64,000 bases of DNA from Rhizobium sp. Root1212. GTDB lineage: Bacteria > Pseudomonadota > Alphaproteobacteria > Rhizobiales > Rhizobiaceae. The stretch spans positions 181,495 through 245,494 of the forward strand of contig NZ_LMDA01000023.1 of assembly GCF_001424985.1 (NCBI RefSeq). The letters run 5' to 3'. Within the stretch, counting starts at the first letter, position 1, and the number at the start of each line of letters is the position of its first letter. Under the pieces are notes generated by a model. It ran no database searches and was not told the DNA's origin. It was given only the letters and a program-made list of their open reading frames with translations. Made by a program: the position numbers and the translations under genes. Below are positions 28,451-38,913 of this stretch, piece by piece.

Positions 28451-30301
28451 TCACGCCTTATCAAGCGCTTCCAGTTCGTCGATCAGGCCTTCCAGCATCG
28501 ACAGGCCCTTTGCCCAGAACGACGGATCGCTGGCATCGAGACCGAATGGCTTGAGCAGTTCGGAATAATGCTTGCTGCCGCCGGCTTTCAGAAGCTCGAA
28601 ATACTTGTCCTGGAAGCCGCTTTCGGCCTTCTGGTAGACGGCGTAGAGCGAGTTTACCAGGCAATCGCCAAAGGCATAAGCATAGACGTAGAACGGCGAG
28701 TGGATGAAGTGCGGGATATAGGACCAGTAGGTCTCGTATCCCTCCGAAATGCGGATCGCCGGCCCGAGGCTTTCCGCCTGCACGGAGAGCCAGAGATTGC
28801 CGATATGCTCGGCGGTCAGCTCGCCTTCCTTGCGGGCGGTGTGTACCTTTCGCTCGAACTCGTAGAAGGCGATCTGGCGCACGACCGTATTGATCATGTC
28901 CTCGACCTTCTGGGCGAGCATCGCCTTGCGCTCCTTCTTATCCTTGGTCTTTTCGAGAAGGGCGCGGAAGGTCAGCATTTCGCCGAAGACCGAGGCGGTT
29001 TCGGCGAGCGTCAGCGGCGTCGAGGCCATCAGCGCGCCCTGCGCGCCGGCGAGCACCTGATGCACGCCGTGACCCAGCTCATGGGCGAGCGTCATCACGT
29101 CGCGCGGCTTGCCCATATAATTGACGAGCACGTAAGGGTGGGCAGAGGGCACGGTCGGGTGCGCGAAGGCGCCCGGCGCCTTGCCGGGGCGCACCGGCGC
29201 ATCGATCCAGCCGCCATCGAAGAAGCGCTCGGCGATGTCAGCCATCTCGGGCGCGAAGCCGTGATAGGCCGAAAGCACGGTGTCCTTGGCGTCCTTCCAG
29301 GAGATCAGCGCCGTCGGGGTTTCCGGCAGCGGCGCGTTGCGATCCCAGAATTCCATCTGTTCCATGCCGAGCCACTTGGCCTTCATCTTATAATAGCGAT
29401 GCGACAGGCGCGGATAGGCATCCTTGACCGCTGCTGCCAATGCATCGACCACCTCACGCTCGACGCGGTTGGCAAGGTGGCGGCTATCGGCGATGTCTTC
29501 GAAGCCGCGCCAGCGGTCGGAGATTTCCTTGTCCTTCGCGAGCGTGTTGGTGATCAGCGTGAAGACGCGGCTGTTGGCCTTGAAAGTGGCGGTCAGCGCC
29601 GCTGCTGCCTTGCGGCGCACCTCCGGGTCCGCCTCCTGCAACATGCTGAGCGCGACTTCGAGCGGCTGTTCCTCGCCGTCAATCGTGAAGGTCAGCGCCG
29701 CCATGGTCTCGTCGAACAGACGATTGAAGGCGCCGGAACCGGTCATCGACTTTTCGAGGAAGAGCTGTTCCAGCTTGTCGTCGAGCTGGTAGGGCTTGTC
29801 GAGGCGCAGGTCCACCAGCCACGGGCGATAATGTGCGGCGAGCGGATCGGTCGCGAAGGCCGCATCGATCACCGCGTCATCGATGCGGTTCAGCTCCAGC
29901 GAGAAGAACAGCAGGTGGCTTGCGAGATCGGTGAGCTTGGCCTGTGCGTCTCCAAAAAACTTGCCGTTGGCGGGGTTCGACGTATCTGAGAAATAGGTGA
30001 GGCCGGCATAGGAGCCGATCTTGCCCATCAGGTCTTCCAGCGCTTCGAACTCGCGCACGGCCGCCCCGATGCCGGCATCGCCGGTTTTGGTCGCGGCTTC
30101 CGCCAGCTTGCCCTTCCACTTGGCCTCGAAGGCGAGGCTGTCGGCCTCGGCCTTTGCCACATCGCTGCGATATTCGTCCGAGGTCGGCGACGGATAGAGG
30201 TCTTCCAGCCGCCAGTTCGGCAGGTCCCCCAGCTCGGCTGCGCCGCCGCCGGTTGCAGCTGCAAAAAGTGGGATGGTCGGGGCGGAAAACGGACGATACA
30301 T
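28451..30301 (-). CDS. pepF: Oligoendopeptidase F (M3B metallopeptidase)
   Basis: 616 residues from the ATG at 30301; the upstream extension in the same frame is spurious. The zinc site HELGH lies near residues 404-408 in LAHELGHGVHQ. An N-terminal helical domain (about 60-150) and the usual DAPVRPGKAPGAF loop precede it. It degrades short peptides in the cytoplasm. It heads a run with pabB and the aminotransferase on the same strand, and could be cotranscribed although the functions differ. Divergent from the response regulator. Confidence 0.93.
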   Translation of the reverse strand: MYRPFSAPTIPLFAAATGGGAAELGDLPNWRLEDLYPSPTSDEYRSDVAKAEADSLAFEAKWKGKLAEAATKTGDAGIGAAVREFEALEDLMGKIGSYAGLTYFSDTSNPANGKFFGDAQAKLTDLASHLLFFSLELNRIDDAVIDAAFATDPLAAHYRPWLVDLRLDKPYQLDDKLEQLFLEKSMTGSGAFNRLFDETMAALTFTIDGEEQPLEVALSMLQEADPEVRRKAAAALTATFKANSRVFTLITNTLAKDKEISDRWRGFEDIADSRHLANRVEREVVDALAAAVKDAYPRLSHRYYKMKAKWLGMEQMEFWDRNAPLPETPTALISWKDAKDTVLSAYHGFAPEMADIAERFFDGGWIDAPVRPGKAPGAFAHPTVPSAHPYVLVNYMGKPRDVMTLAHELGHGVHQVLAGAQGALMASTPLTLAETASVFGEMLTFRALLEKTKDKKERKAMLAQKVEDMINTVVRQIAFYEFERKVHTARKEGELTAEHIGNLWLSVQAESLGPAIRISEGYETYWSYIPHFIHSPFYVYAYAFGDCLVNSLYAVYQKAESGFQDKYFELLKAGGSKHYSELLKPFGLDASDPSFWAKGLSMLEGLIDELEALDKA

Positions 30302-30557
30302 GGCTTTCACTCTCGTTTTGGTGCAGCCGCATCCTCGCGCGGCGCAAATCGGTGCCGACCCTAGCCTATCGGCCTGCAAACCGGAACCGCTTTTCCAGCC
30401 TGTTTCCGAGGCCTTCCGGTTCCAACCAGCATTGTTAGGAATGATTAAAATCCGAGCTTTTCTTCAAAGGGGATGTTCAGCCCTCCTGTGACAGGAATGT
30501 CCCATCGTGCGGCACATGAGGTTGTCGCGGTTGTCGAAAAATGAGCAGGAGGCTTCC

Positions 30558-32099
<1,542 letters not shown>

Positions 32100-32130
32100 A
32101 GTTAGGGATAACGAATCGTTACGAACCGTC

Positions 32131-32208
32131 ATATGCCACGGTCGTCGTTTAGACCTTGTTAGTGATCTATTCACTATATTATAAGGATAAGTGACGACTG
32201 TGGCATAT
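32131..32208 (+). other. Long stem-loop upstream of the DUF882 gene
   Basis: A 16-bp stem (ATATGCCACGGTCGTC with GACGACTGTGGCATAT, one G-T pair) encloses a 46-base A+T-rich loop. The loop carries its own 5-bp stem AGTGA-TCTAT-TCACT. There is no terminal T-run, so it is not a classical terminator for the response-regulator gene. It could be a structured 5' leader, an sRNA, or paired protein-binding sites. Coordinates may be off by one base. Confidence 0.5.
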
Positions 32209-32318
32209 TTGCCATGCTGTTACCTTAATTGACAGTCATTGGGCAGCCACTGGACGCGTTGTCCGTCGGACGGGGATCAGGTTTGAAAAATTTGTTCGGA
32301 ATCAGACAGCCCAGCGGC

Positions 32319-34109
32319 ATGACGCTCCGCGATCTTTGCGGGCGTGTCGCCAGCAAGATGCCGCGAGTGCTCGCTTCGCTGTTGATTGCGGCCTCCATGG
32401 TATCGCCCGGCGTGGCGCCGACGGTGGAAGCCGCCGGCCAGACGCGCACCCTGAAGATCTACTTCATCCATACCCAGGAAAAGGCCGAGATCACCTTCAA
32501 GCGCAATGGCCGATATGATCCGAAGGGCCTGCAGCAGGTCAACCGCATGCTGCGCGACTGGCGCCGCAACGAGCCCACCAACATGGACCCGCGCCTGCTC
32601 GACCTCGTCTGGGAAGTCTACCAGAAGAGCGGTTCGCGCGATTATATCCACGTCGTTTCCGCCTATCGTTCGCCGGCCACCAACAACATGCTGCGTTCGC
32701 GCACCAAGGGCGTGGCCAAGAAGAGCCAGCACATGCTCGGCAAGGCGATGGACTTCTATCTGCCCGACGTGAAGCTGAAGACGCTGCGTGAGATCGGCAT
32801 GAAATTCCAGGTCGGCGGCGTCGGCTTCTATCCGACCTCCGGCTCTCCCTTCGTGCACATGGATGTCGGCGGCGTTCGCGCCTGGCCGCGTATGAGCCGC
32901 GCCGAGCTTGCCCGCCTGTTCCCCGATGGCAAGACCCTGCATATTCCCTCGGACGGCAAGCCGCTGCCGGGCTACGAACTGGCCGTTGCCGATTACAAGC
33001 GCCGCGTCGGCGACAAGTCGATCGAGGTTGCCGGCGGCGGGGCCAAGGGTCCGGGCGACAAGGATACGACCAAGCGCAAGGCGACGCTGTTTGCCATGCT
33101 CTTCGGCCAGGGCGGCGACGAGGATGAAGAACCCGAAGCAATCGCCGGCGGTGGTGGCGGTGATGAAGGCGGCGGCGACGAGCAGCCGGCTGCCAAGACC
33201 GCGCCTGCCGCGACCAACCAGCAGCCCGTTCTTGCCGGTGTGATCGGCGCCGAGGACCAGCAGGTGGCAATCGCTGCCGTCAAGGCTCCGGTGCCGGGCT
33301 CCCGCCCGGCCTTCAAGGACCCGGCTGAAACCGGCGTTGCCATGGCGCTTGCTGCGCCTGCTGCCAATCCGGCCCAGGACGCGCTGGCTGCCGCCATGCC
33401 GTCGCAGCCCGAATTCGCCGATCTCGGCAACTACAAGATCCCGGTGCCGCAGATGCTCGGCCAGCGTGGCATGAACGGCGACGCCGGCAATGCGATGATG
33501 CTCGCCTCGGCTGAATCGACCGACGCGGATGCCGACGTGCTCGGTTTCGTGCCGGTTCCGGCCATGCGTCCGGCTGGGGAAGCCGCGATGATGGCGGCGG
33601 CTGCCGCTTACGTCGCCGTGCCGGAATTCACCGATCATGCCAAGCCGCAGGCTGCGGCGCTGGCACAGGAACCGGTCGAGGCCAAGGCGGAAACGAAGGT
33701 CGCGCTTGCCGCGCCGACGGATCGCCCGGTCGAGCTTGCATCCTTTGTGCCGCAATCGGGCGCTGCCGCCCGCGCCGCCGTGTTCGACAATGTCTTCGAT
33801 GGCGCTGCCGCCGAAGTGCCGGCCAAGGGCAAGCGCCCGAACAAGGACGAGGCCCAGGCCGCGGCTCGCACCTCGGTCCGCACCGAGCCGAAGCTGACTC
33901 AGCAGATCATTTCGGAATGGGCGCTGACGACGGGCCGTATGGCGACCTTCTCGAAGCCGGTCAAGGCGCCGCGCTTCGTCAGCAAGTCGCTCCGGGCTTC
34001 GCCGACGACGGTCTATTCCGCCGGCTTCCAGCCGACGTCCGGCGCGGTCGATACGGCCCGGTTCTCGGGCACGGCAGTCAACTTCATGGAAGTGAAACGC
34101 TTCGACTGA
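32319..34109 (+). CDS. DUF882/YcbK-like peptidase-M15A-fold exported protein with long disordered tail
   Basis: 596 residues from the first ATG (32319). TTG codons at 32283 and 32229 are in-frame alternatives; 32283 has a purine-rich GGGGATCAGG just upstream. A signal peptide runs to about VEAAG. The DUF882 domain (about 35-200) shows SAYRSP, SQHMLGKAMDFY (His and Asp) and FVHMDVGG (His, Asp), the zinc-ligand pattern of M15A/YcbK-type murein endopeptidases. After it comes an Ala/Pro/Glu-rich region of about 380 residues and a conserved-looking basic C-terminus. A murein-hydrolysing or -binding role in the periplasm is likely. The tail is far longer than in minimal YcbK proteins. Confidence 0.85.
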   Translation: MTLRDLCGRVASKMPRVLASLLIAASMVSPGVAPTVEAAGQTRTLKIYFIHTQEKAEITFKRNGRYDPKGLQQVNRMLRDWRRNEPTNMDPRLLDLVWEVYQKSGSRDYIHVVSAYRSPATNNMLRSRTKGVAKKSQHMLGKAMDFYLPDVKLKTLREIGMKFQVGGVGFYPTSGSPFVHMDVGGVRAWPRMSRAELARLFPDGKTLHIPSDGKPLPGYELAVADYKRRVGDKSIEVAGGGAKGPGDKDTTKRKATLFAMLFGQGGDEDEEPEAIAGGGGGDEGGGDEQPAAKTAPAATNQQPVLAGVIGAEDQQVAIAAVKAPVPGSRPAFKDPAETGVAMALAAPAANPAQDALAAAMPSQPEFADLGNYKIPVPQMLGQRGMNGDAGNAMMLASAESTDADADVLGFVPVPAMRPAGEAAMMAAAAAYVAVPEFTDHAKPQAAALAQEPVEAKAETKVALAAPTDRPVELASFVPQSGAAARAAVFDNVFDGAAAEVPAKGKRPNKDEAQAAARTSVRTEPKLTQQIISEWALTTGRMATFSKPVKAPRFVSKSLRASPTTVYSAGFQPTSGAVDTARFSGTAVNFMEVKRFD

Positions 34110-34118
34110 TCTGAGAGT

Positions 34119-34164
34119 CTCTCAGGTTCAAACTGAACCAGAGAGCCTCTCGATTGTTTTTTCG
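34119..34164 (+). terminator. First terminator after the DUF882 gene
   Basis: CTCTCAGGTTCA pairs with TGAACCAGAGAG with one mismatch around a 3-base loop. A T-rich run (TTGTTTTTT) follows after an 11-base spacer. It is one of two stacked terminators before gapR. Confidence 0.6.
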
Positions 34165-34178
34165 GGAAAACCGGCATG

Positions 34179-34208
34179 AAAAAACCCGCCGGCTAGGCGG
34201 GTTTTTTG
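34179..34208. terminator. Bidirectional terminator between DUF882 and gapR
   Basis: AAAAAACCCGCC and GGCGGGTTTTTT pair around a short loop. T-runs occur on both strands, serving the plus-strand DUF882 gene and the convergent gapR gene. Confidence 0.9.
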
Positions 34209-34225
34209 TTGGGCAATCGAAAGGC

Positions 34226-34489
34226 TTATTCGGCTTCCGGCGCGTCGATCATGCCGAGCGCGGCGAGGTACGTGTCGAGGATCGCTTCCTGCTCCATGCG
34301 CTCGTCCTTGTCCTGCTTGCGGATCTGGATGACCTTGCGCAGGATCTTGGTGTCGAAGCCGGTGCCCTTGGCTTCGCCGTAGACGTCCTTGATGTCGTCC
34401 GCAATGGTCTTCTTTTCTTCTTCAAGGCGTTCGATGCGCTCGATGAACGAGCGGAGTTGGTCGCGCGCGACGCCGTGTGCATCCGACAT
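34226..34489 (-). CDS. gapR: GapR family DNA-binding protein (DUF2312)
   Basis: 87 residues, the family length. Coiled-coil stretches [20 protein letters not shown] and the motif [20 protein letters not shown] followed by [20 protein letters not shown] match DUF2312/UPF0335. In Caulobacter GapR encircles overtwisted DNA ahead of forks and polymerases and is needed for replication and normal cell cycle. Single gene with a shared bidirectional terminator. Rhizobial genomes can carry more than one copy; only one is here. Confidence 0.93.
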   Translation of the reverse strand: MSDAHGVARDQLRSFIERIERLEEEKKTIADDIKDVYGEAKGTGFDTKILRKVIQIRKQDKDERMEQEAILDTYLAALGMIDAPEAE

Positions 34490-34595
34490 GATGATCTCCT
34501 TTTGGGGATAGAAATTCGAAGGCTGTGACCTGCCGCGAAGTCACGGCGAGGTCAAGGGAGATTGCGCGGGAAACGGCGCAATTCTCGAAATGGCC

Positions 34596-34889
34596 TTATT
34601 CTTTCGGCCTGTTCTGTTCGAAGGCGGCCTGCTGGTCGTCGGAGGCTTGCCTCTGGTTTTTCGCGCGCCATTCCTCGTAGGGCATGCCGTAGATGATCTC
34701 GCGGGATTGCTCCTTGTCCATCTCGACGCCGCTGGCGTTGGCGGCCTCGCGATACCAGTTGGACAGGCAGTTGCGGCAAAAGCCGGCGAGGTTCATCAGG
34801 TCGATGTTCTGGACGTCGCTGCGCTCGCGCAGATGCGCCACCAGCCGGCGGAAGGCGGCGGCTTCGAATTCGGTTTCCGGGGTGCTCAT
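34596..34889 (-). CDS. DUF1244 family protein
   Basis: 97 residues from the ATG at 34889 (MSTPETEFEA); the longer frame upstream is inside another gene. The diagnostic segment is LAGFCRNCLSNWYREAA, a CxxC that could bind metal, followed by GMPYEEWRAKNQ. The family is small, cytoplasmic and of unknown function in alpha- and gammaproteobacteria. It follows the amidohydrolase-like gene on the same strand with a 22-base gap, probably one transcript. Confidence 0.88.
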   Translation of the reverse strand: MSTPETEFEAAAFRRLVAHLRERSDVQNIDLMNLAGFCRNCLSNWYREAANASGVEMDKEQSREIIYGMPYEEWRAKNQRQASDDQQAAFEQNRPKE

Positions 34890-34911
34890 GATCGTCTCCG
34901 TGGTGGATGCC

Positions 34912-35706
34912 TCAGAAGGCGCAATCGCCGGTTCTGGACGGATGTCGTTTGATGACGTGAAGATCGGGACGGGCGTTGAGATCGTCAAGGATCGGGGCGA
35001 GCCGCTGCTCCCAGTTTTCCACACCAGCGTCGTCGGCAATCAGGTCCTGCCGCACCTCGATCAGCGCATGGGCGATGCCGGTTTCCATGCAATGGCGATA
35101 CATGGTGTCACCGCGCAGCGCCCCGTCGTAGGGCTCGTTATTGCCGATCAGAAGGTCGCCCGGTGCTTCCAGCGCCGCAATCAGCGGATGGACGGCACGG
35201 GGATCGCCGTCCCAGAGCACGGCGGCATGCCAGGGGCGGGGCACACCCTTCCAGGCCGGCGTATAGGAATGCAGCGAAATCACCAGCGGCGCCTTACGGC
35301 TCTCCATACCGACGTGGGCGATCGTTTCGGAGACGGCGCGGTGATAGGGGCGATGGAAGCGGTTGAGGCGGTTTTCCCACTCCTCCGGCGTGATCGGGTG
35401 GTTGCCGGAAATGATCGCGCCGTCGGAAATCTTCATGATCAGCGTCGGATCGTCCTCCCCGCGATTGGGGTCGATCAGCAATCGTGAAAAGTAGCTCATC
35501 ACGGCCGGCACGCCGAGCCGCGCGGCAAGCCGCCGCGTCAGCTTCTCGATGCCGATGTCATAGGCGATATGGCGCTCGAAGGCGCCGGGTGGCAGGCCGA
35601 GGCTGCCATATTCCGGCGGCAGGCGGTTTGTGGCATGATCGGCGAGCAGCACGAGGCCGCGGGCGGCGTCGCCCTCGATCGTTTCGTATGCCGTGTGCTC
35701 GACCAT
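34912..35706 (-). CDS. N-formylglutamate amidohydrolase-like protein
   Basis: 264 residues from the ATG at 35706. It belongs to the same superfamily as the gene at 10-894: DHATNRLP near 21-28 replaces NSPHSG, and later blocks are YDIGIEKLTRRLA, SYFSRLLIDPNR, SLHSYTPAW and ALIEVRQDLI. The SLHSYTP block corresponds to DCHSMPG. These differences place it in a diverged subgroup seen in Rhizobiaceae. It is likely an amidohydrolase acting on formylated or acylated amino acids, but the substrate is unknown. Operon with DUF1244 downstream. Confidence 0.83.
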   Translation of the reverse strand: MVEHTAYETIEGDAARGLVLLADHATNRLPPEYGSLGLPPGAFERHIAYDIGIEKLTRRLAARLGVPAVMSYFSRLLIDPNRGEDDPTLIMKISDGAIISGNHPITPEEWENRLNRFHRPYHRAVSETIAHVGMESRKAPLVISLHSYTPAWKGVPRPWHAAVLWDGDPRAVHPLIAALEAPGDLLIGNNEPYDGALRGDTMYRHCMETGIAHALIEVRQDLIADDAGVENWEQRLAPILDDLNARPDLHVIKRHPSRTGDCAF

Positions 35707-35815
35707 GCTCTCACAACCCGTTTTGCCCCTGCGCGAAAGTTTGATGACATGACGGGGAGGCAATCGCAATGTAAAGCCACGTTTTTGCTGATTCTGTTCA
35801 TCACAGAGCCGACTG

Positions 35816-35825
35816 TAATCGATTA
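35816..35825. promoter_or_regulatory. AATCGATT palindrome upstream of DUF1036-pyk
   Basis: TAATCGATTA, 68 bases before the DUF1036 start and opposite the divergent amidohydrolase. The 8-base core AATCGATT with central CG is the same as upstream of fda (56714) and tkt (61881). Such symmetric sites suit LacI-family regulators. Confidence 0.5.
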
Positions 35826-35892
35826 GACTTTCGTTGACTTTCAAGTCGCCGCGTCGCAAGAAAGTGCCACGACAAATCGCAACGGAGACCCA

Positions 35893-36378
35893 GTGGAAAC
35901 CGTGTCCGACCATTCTTCCAAAAGGTTCGCCATGCCGCGCCGTTTTCTTGGAGCAGTTGCGCTGTTCCTGCTGGCCGGGGCTGTGCCCTTCCTGATGCCG
36001 CAAGAAGCCCACGCCGAGTTTCGCGTCTGCAACGGCACCCAGAATCTCGTCGGCGTCGCCATCGGTTACCGCGCCAAGGAAGGCTGGATCACCGAAGGCT
36101 GGTGGCAGGTTCCGGCCACCACCTGCGCCACGCTGATCGAAGGCGAGCTGCAATCCCGCTACTATTATCTCTATGCCGAGGATGCGGCCCGCGGCGGCCG
36201 CTGGACGGGCGGCATCAACATGTGCGTCGCTGAAAACGAGTTCAAGATAACCGGCGTGCAGGACTGCTTCGCGCGCGGCTTCCAGCGCATGGGATTCAAG
36301 GAATATGATACGGGTCGGCAGGGGAGCTGGATGGTTCAGCTTTCCGACACCCCCGGTACACAAGAGAGCCAGAATTGA
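35893..36378 (+). CDS. DUF1036 exported protein
   Basis: 161 residues. A signal peptide ends near APFLMPQEAHA/E (about 41); the n-region is long and a start at Met14 is possible. The mature domain starts FRVCNGT and contains TEGWWQVPATTCATLIEG, MCVAENEFKI and ITGVQDCFARG. Five cysteines suggest disulfides in the periplasm. Function unknown, conserved in alphaproteobacteria. Its TGA overlaps the pyk ATG by one base (TGATG), so pyk is translationally coupled to it. Confidence 0.85.
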   Translation: METVSDHSSKRFAMPRRFLGAVALFLLAGAVPFLMPQEAHAEFRVCNGTQNLVGVAIGYRAKEGWITEGWWQVPATTCATLIEGELQSRYYYLYAEDAARGGRWTGGINMCVAENEFKITGVQDCFARGFQRMGFKEYDTGRQGSWMVQLSDTPGTQESQN

Positions 36379-37817
36379 TGATACGGAACAGAAAAGCCAA
36401 AATCCTCGCCACGCTCGGTCCGGCATCGGGCGAAGAGGAGATGATCCAGAAGCTTCATGAAGCCGGCGCCGATCTCTTCCGTATCAATATGAGCCATGCC
36501 AGCCACGACCTGATGCGCACGCTCGTCAAGCGCATCCGCAGCGTCGAGGCGCGTTGCGGCCGGCCGATCGGCATCCTCGCCGACCTGCAGGGGCCGAAGC
36601 TGCGTGTCGGCAAGTTCGCGGACGGCAAGGTCGATCTCGTTCCGGGCCAGACGTTTACCTTGGATAACCGCGACGTGCCGGGCGACAATACCCGTGTCTA
36701 CCTGCCGCATCCGGAAATCCTCGAGGCCGTCAAGCCCGGCCATCGCCTGCTGATCGACGACGGCAAGCTGCACCTGCAGGCCGAAAGTTCCGACGGCACG
36801 AAGATCGTCTGCAAGGTCGTCTCCGGCACGAAGATTTCCGACCGCAAGGGCGTCAGCCTGCCCGATACGCTGCTCGGCGTCGGTGCGCTGACGGAGAAGG
36901 ACCGCGCCGATCTCGACGCCGTGCTCGAAACCGATGAAATCGACTGGGTGGCGCTTTCCTTCATCCAGCGCCCGGAAGACCTCTCGGAAGTGCGAAAGGT
37001 TTCCCGCGGCCGCGTCGGCCTGATGTCGAAGATCGAAAAGCCGCAGGCGATCGAGCGCATCGACGAGATCATCGAGCTTTCCGACGCCCTGATGGTCGCC
37101 CGCGGCGACCTCGGTGTCGAAATGCCGCTCGAGGCTGTTCCTGGCCTGCAGAAGCAACTGATCCGCGCCTGTCGCCGCGCGGGCAAGCCGGTCGTCGTTG
37201 CAACCCAGATGCTGGAATCGATGATTTCGGCGCCGGTGCCGACCCGCGCCGAAGTCTCGGACGTCGCGACCGCCGTGTTCGAAGGCGCCGATGCCGTGAT
37301 GCTTTCGGCCGAATCCGCTTCGGGCGATTATCCGGTCGAATCCGTTGCCACAATGGCTTCCATCGCCAGCAAGGTCGAGCGCGACCCGCATTATTCCGGC
37401 ATCATCTACGCGCAGCGCACGCCGCCGGAAGCGACCGGCGCCGACGCTATTTCGCTGGCCGCCCACCAGATTGCTGAAACGCTGAAGCTGTCGGCCATCG
37501 TCTGCTACACCTCGTCGGGCAACACCGGCCTGCGCACCGCGCGCGAGCGCCCGCAGGTGCCGGTCGTGGCGCTGTCGCCGGTCATCCAGACCGCGCGCCG
37601 CCTCTCGGTCGTCTGGGGCCTGCATTGCGTCGTCACCGAGGATGCGACCGACCTCGACGACATGGTCAACCGCGCTTGCCGTATTGTCGCCAGCGAAGGT
37701 TTCGGCAAGCCGGGCGACCGTATCATCATCTCGGCCGGCGTGCCGCTCGGAACGCCGGGCGCGACCAACATGCTGCGCATCGCCTATATCGGCTCGGATG
37801 GCCTGAGCGGCGTCTGA
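36378..37817 (+). CDS. pyk: Pyruvate kinase
   Basis: 479 residues from the ATG at 36378. It converts phosphoenolpyruvate and ADP to pyruvate and ATP. Landmarks are KILATLGPAS at the start, the NMSHA block, the catalytic lysine region SKIEKPQAIERIDEI, the metal site MVARGDLGVEM, and ATQMLESM with APVPTRAEVSD. The C-terminal allosteric domain is present. The DUF1036 gene just upstream shares its start/stop. An AATCGATT palindrome in front of the pair suggests control with the other glycolytic genes. A strong terminator follows. Confidence 0.96.
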   Translation: MIRNRKAKILATLGPASGEEEMIQKLHEAGADLFRINMSHASHDLMRTLVKRIRSVEARCGRPIGILADLQGPKLRVGKFADGKVDLVPGQTFTLDNRDVPGDNTRVYLPHPEILEAVKPGHRLLIDDGKLHLQAESSDGTKIVCKVVSGTKISDRKGVSLPDTLLGVGALTEKDRADLDAVLETDEIDWVALSFIQRPEDLSEVRKVSRGRVGLMSKIEKPQAIERIDEIIELSDALMVARGDLGVEMPLEAVPGLQKQLIRACRRAGKPVVVATQMLESMISAPVPTRAEVSDVATAVFEGADAVMLSAESASGDYPVESVATMASIASKVERDPHYSGIIYAQRTPPEATGADAISLAAHQIAETLKLSAIVCYTSSGNTGLRTARERPQVPVVALSPVIQTARRLSVVWGLHCVVTEDATDLDDMVNRACRIVASEGFGKPGDRIIISAGVPLGTPGATNMLRIAYIGSDGLSGV

Positions 37818-37839
37818 TCGACGCGAAAGCAACAATACG

Positions 37840-37873
37840 GGCCGGCGGTCTTACGAGGCCGCCGGCCTTTTTT
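37840..37873 (+). terminator. Terminator after pyk
   Basis: GGCCGGCGG pairs with CCGCCGGCC and is followed by TTTTTT. It overlaps the stop of the convergent hydrolase gene. Confidence 0.88.
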
Positions 37874-38879
37874 ATTGCCGCGGGGCGATGCGGGTTTCCA
37901 CGGCCTTAGTAATGCCGTCGAGGTCGCGCGCCTTGCCGGCCAGCACCTCGATGGCGGCGACGGAAAGATCGTTTGCTGCATAGTCCGGTTTGTGGCCGAG
38001 ATTGCGGACGCTGATCAGACGCGAGCCGGCGATAGCCTCGTGCAACTGCTTCGAATGGATATGGGCATAGACGATGCCATCGCTCTCGCCGGTGATGATG
38101 ATCGTCGGCGCGTTGATTTCGCTATAGCGCGGTGCGATGCGCGTCACATAGTCGAAGAGATTGGCAATATCCGTGGCGTTGCTGCGGAAGACCGTGGGCC
38201 GCAAAGCGAGGAATGGGTTGGTGTCCTCGATATAACCCGCGGGGACCGGGTTGGGCGCGAAAACTGACGTCACGCTTTTTTCCAGAAGCATGCTGCCGAC
38301 GGACGGGGCGATGACCCTGGAAAACCACCAGCCGAGAACCGGCATTCGCGTCACTTTGTAATGCCAGTCGATACCGCCCGGCCAGGGGTGGGTAGCTGGG
38401 GCCAGAAACAGCAATCCCGCCACCTTTTCAGGATGCTGGAGCGCGAAGCTTGCGGCAATCGCCCCGCCGAAGGAATGGCTGACGATGATCGCCTTTTTAA
38501 TCCCGCGCTTTTCCATCAGCGTGGCGATGGCGCGGGCCTGGCCGTCCGGCAGGTCGTTTTCCGGCCCGCCACGTTCGGAATGGCCAAGGCCCGGACGATC
38601 GACGAACAGCATTTCCGCGCGGCCCGAAAGCGGCTGCAGGAAGGCGTGCAATTGATCCAGCAGGTTTCCGCTTGCACCATGGATGAAGACGAGCGGCGGC
38701 AGGTCTGCGGTCGCAGGGCGCGGCACATGCACGCTGTTCATGCGGAACCCGCCGACATCGATCAGTTCGCCGTTATTCCTGCGCCGGCGCGCGAAACGGG
38801 CAGCCTGACGGGCGCTGTAGCCATAGCCGACCACGAGAACAAGGAGCGCAAGGGACGAGAGGAGCAGCATCAGGCGCAT
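37872..38879 (-). CDS. Membrane-anchored alpha/beta hydrolase
   Basis: 335 residues. One N-terminal hydrophobic helix (about 4-20) anchors or exports it. The fold is shown by VFIHGASGN, FVDRPGLGHSE, VSHSFGGA (nucleophile Ser), GESDGIV (acid) and NLGHKPD (base). It is close to general hydrolases near haloperoxidase/epoxide-hydrolase families. Substrate unknown. The TPR gene lies upstream on the same strand and both may share a transcript. Confidence 0.85.
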   Translation of the reverse strand: MRLMLLLSSLALLVLVVGYGYSARQAARFARRRRNNGELIDVGGFRMNSVHVPRPATADLPPLVFIHGASGNLLDQLHAFLQPLSGRAEMLFVDRPGLGHSERGGPENDLPDGQARAIATLMEKRGIKKAIIVSHSFGGAIAASFALQHPEKVAGLLFLAPATHPWPGGIDWHYKVTRMPVLGWWFSRVIAPSVGSMLLEKSVTSVFAPNPVPAGYIEDTNPFLALRPTVFRSNATDIANLFDYVTRIAPRYSEINAPTIIITGESDGIVYAHIHSKQLHEAIAGSRLISVRNLGHKPDYAANDLSVAAIEVLAGKARDLDGITKAVETRIAPRQ

Positions 38880-38913
38880 TGTCTGCGAGATGGGGAGGGG
38901 CTTGCCGGCACGG

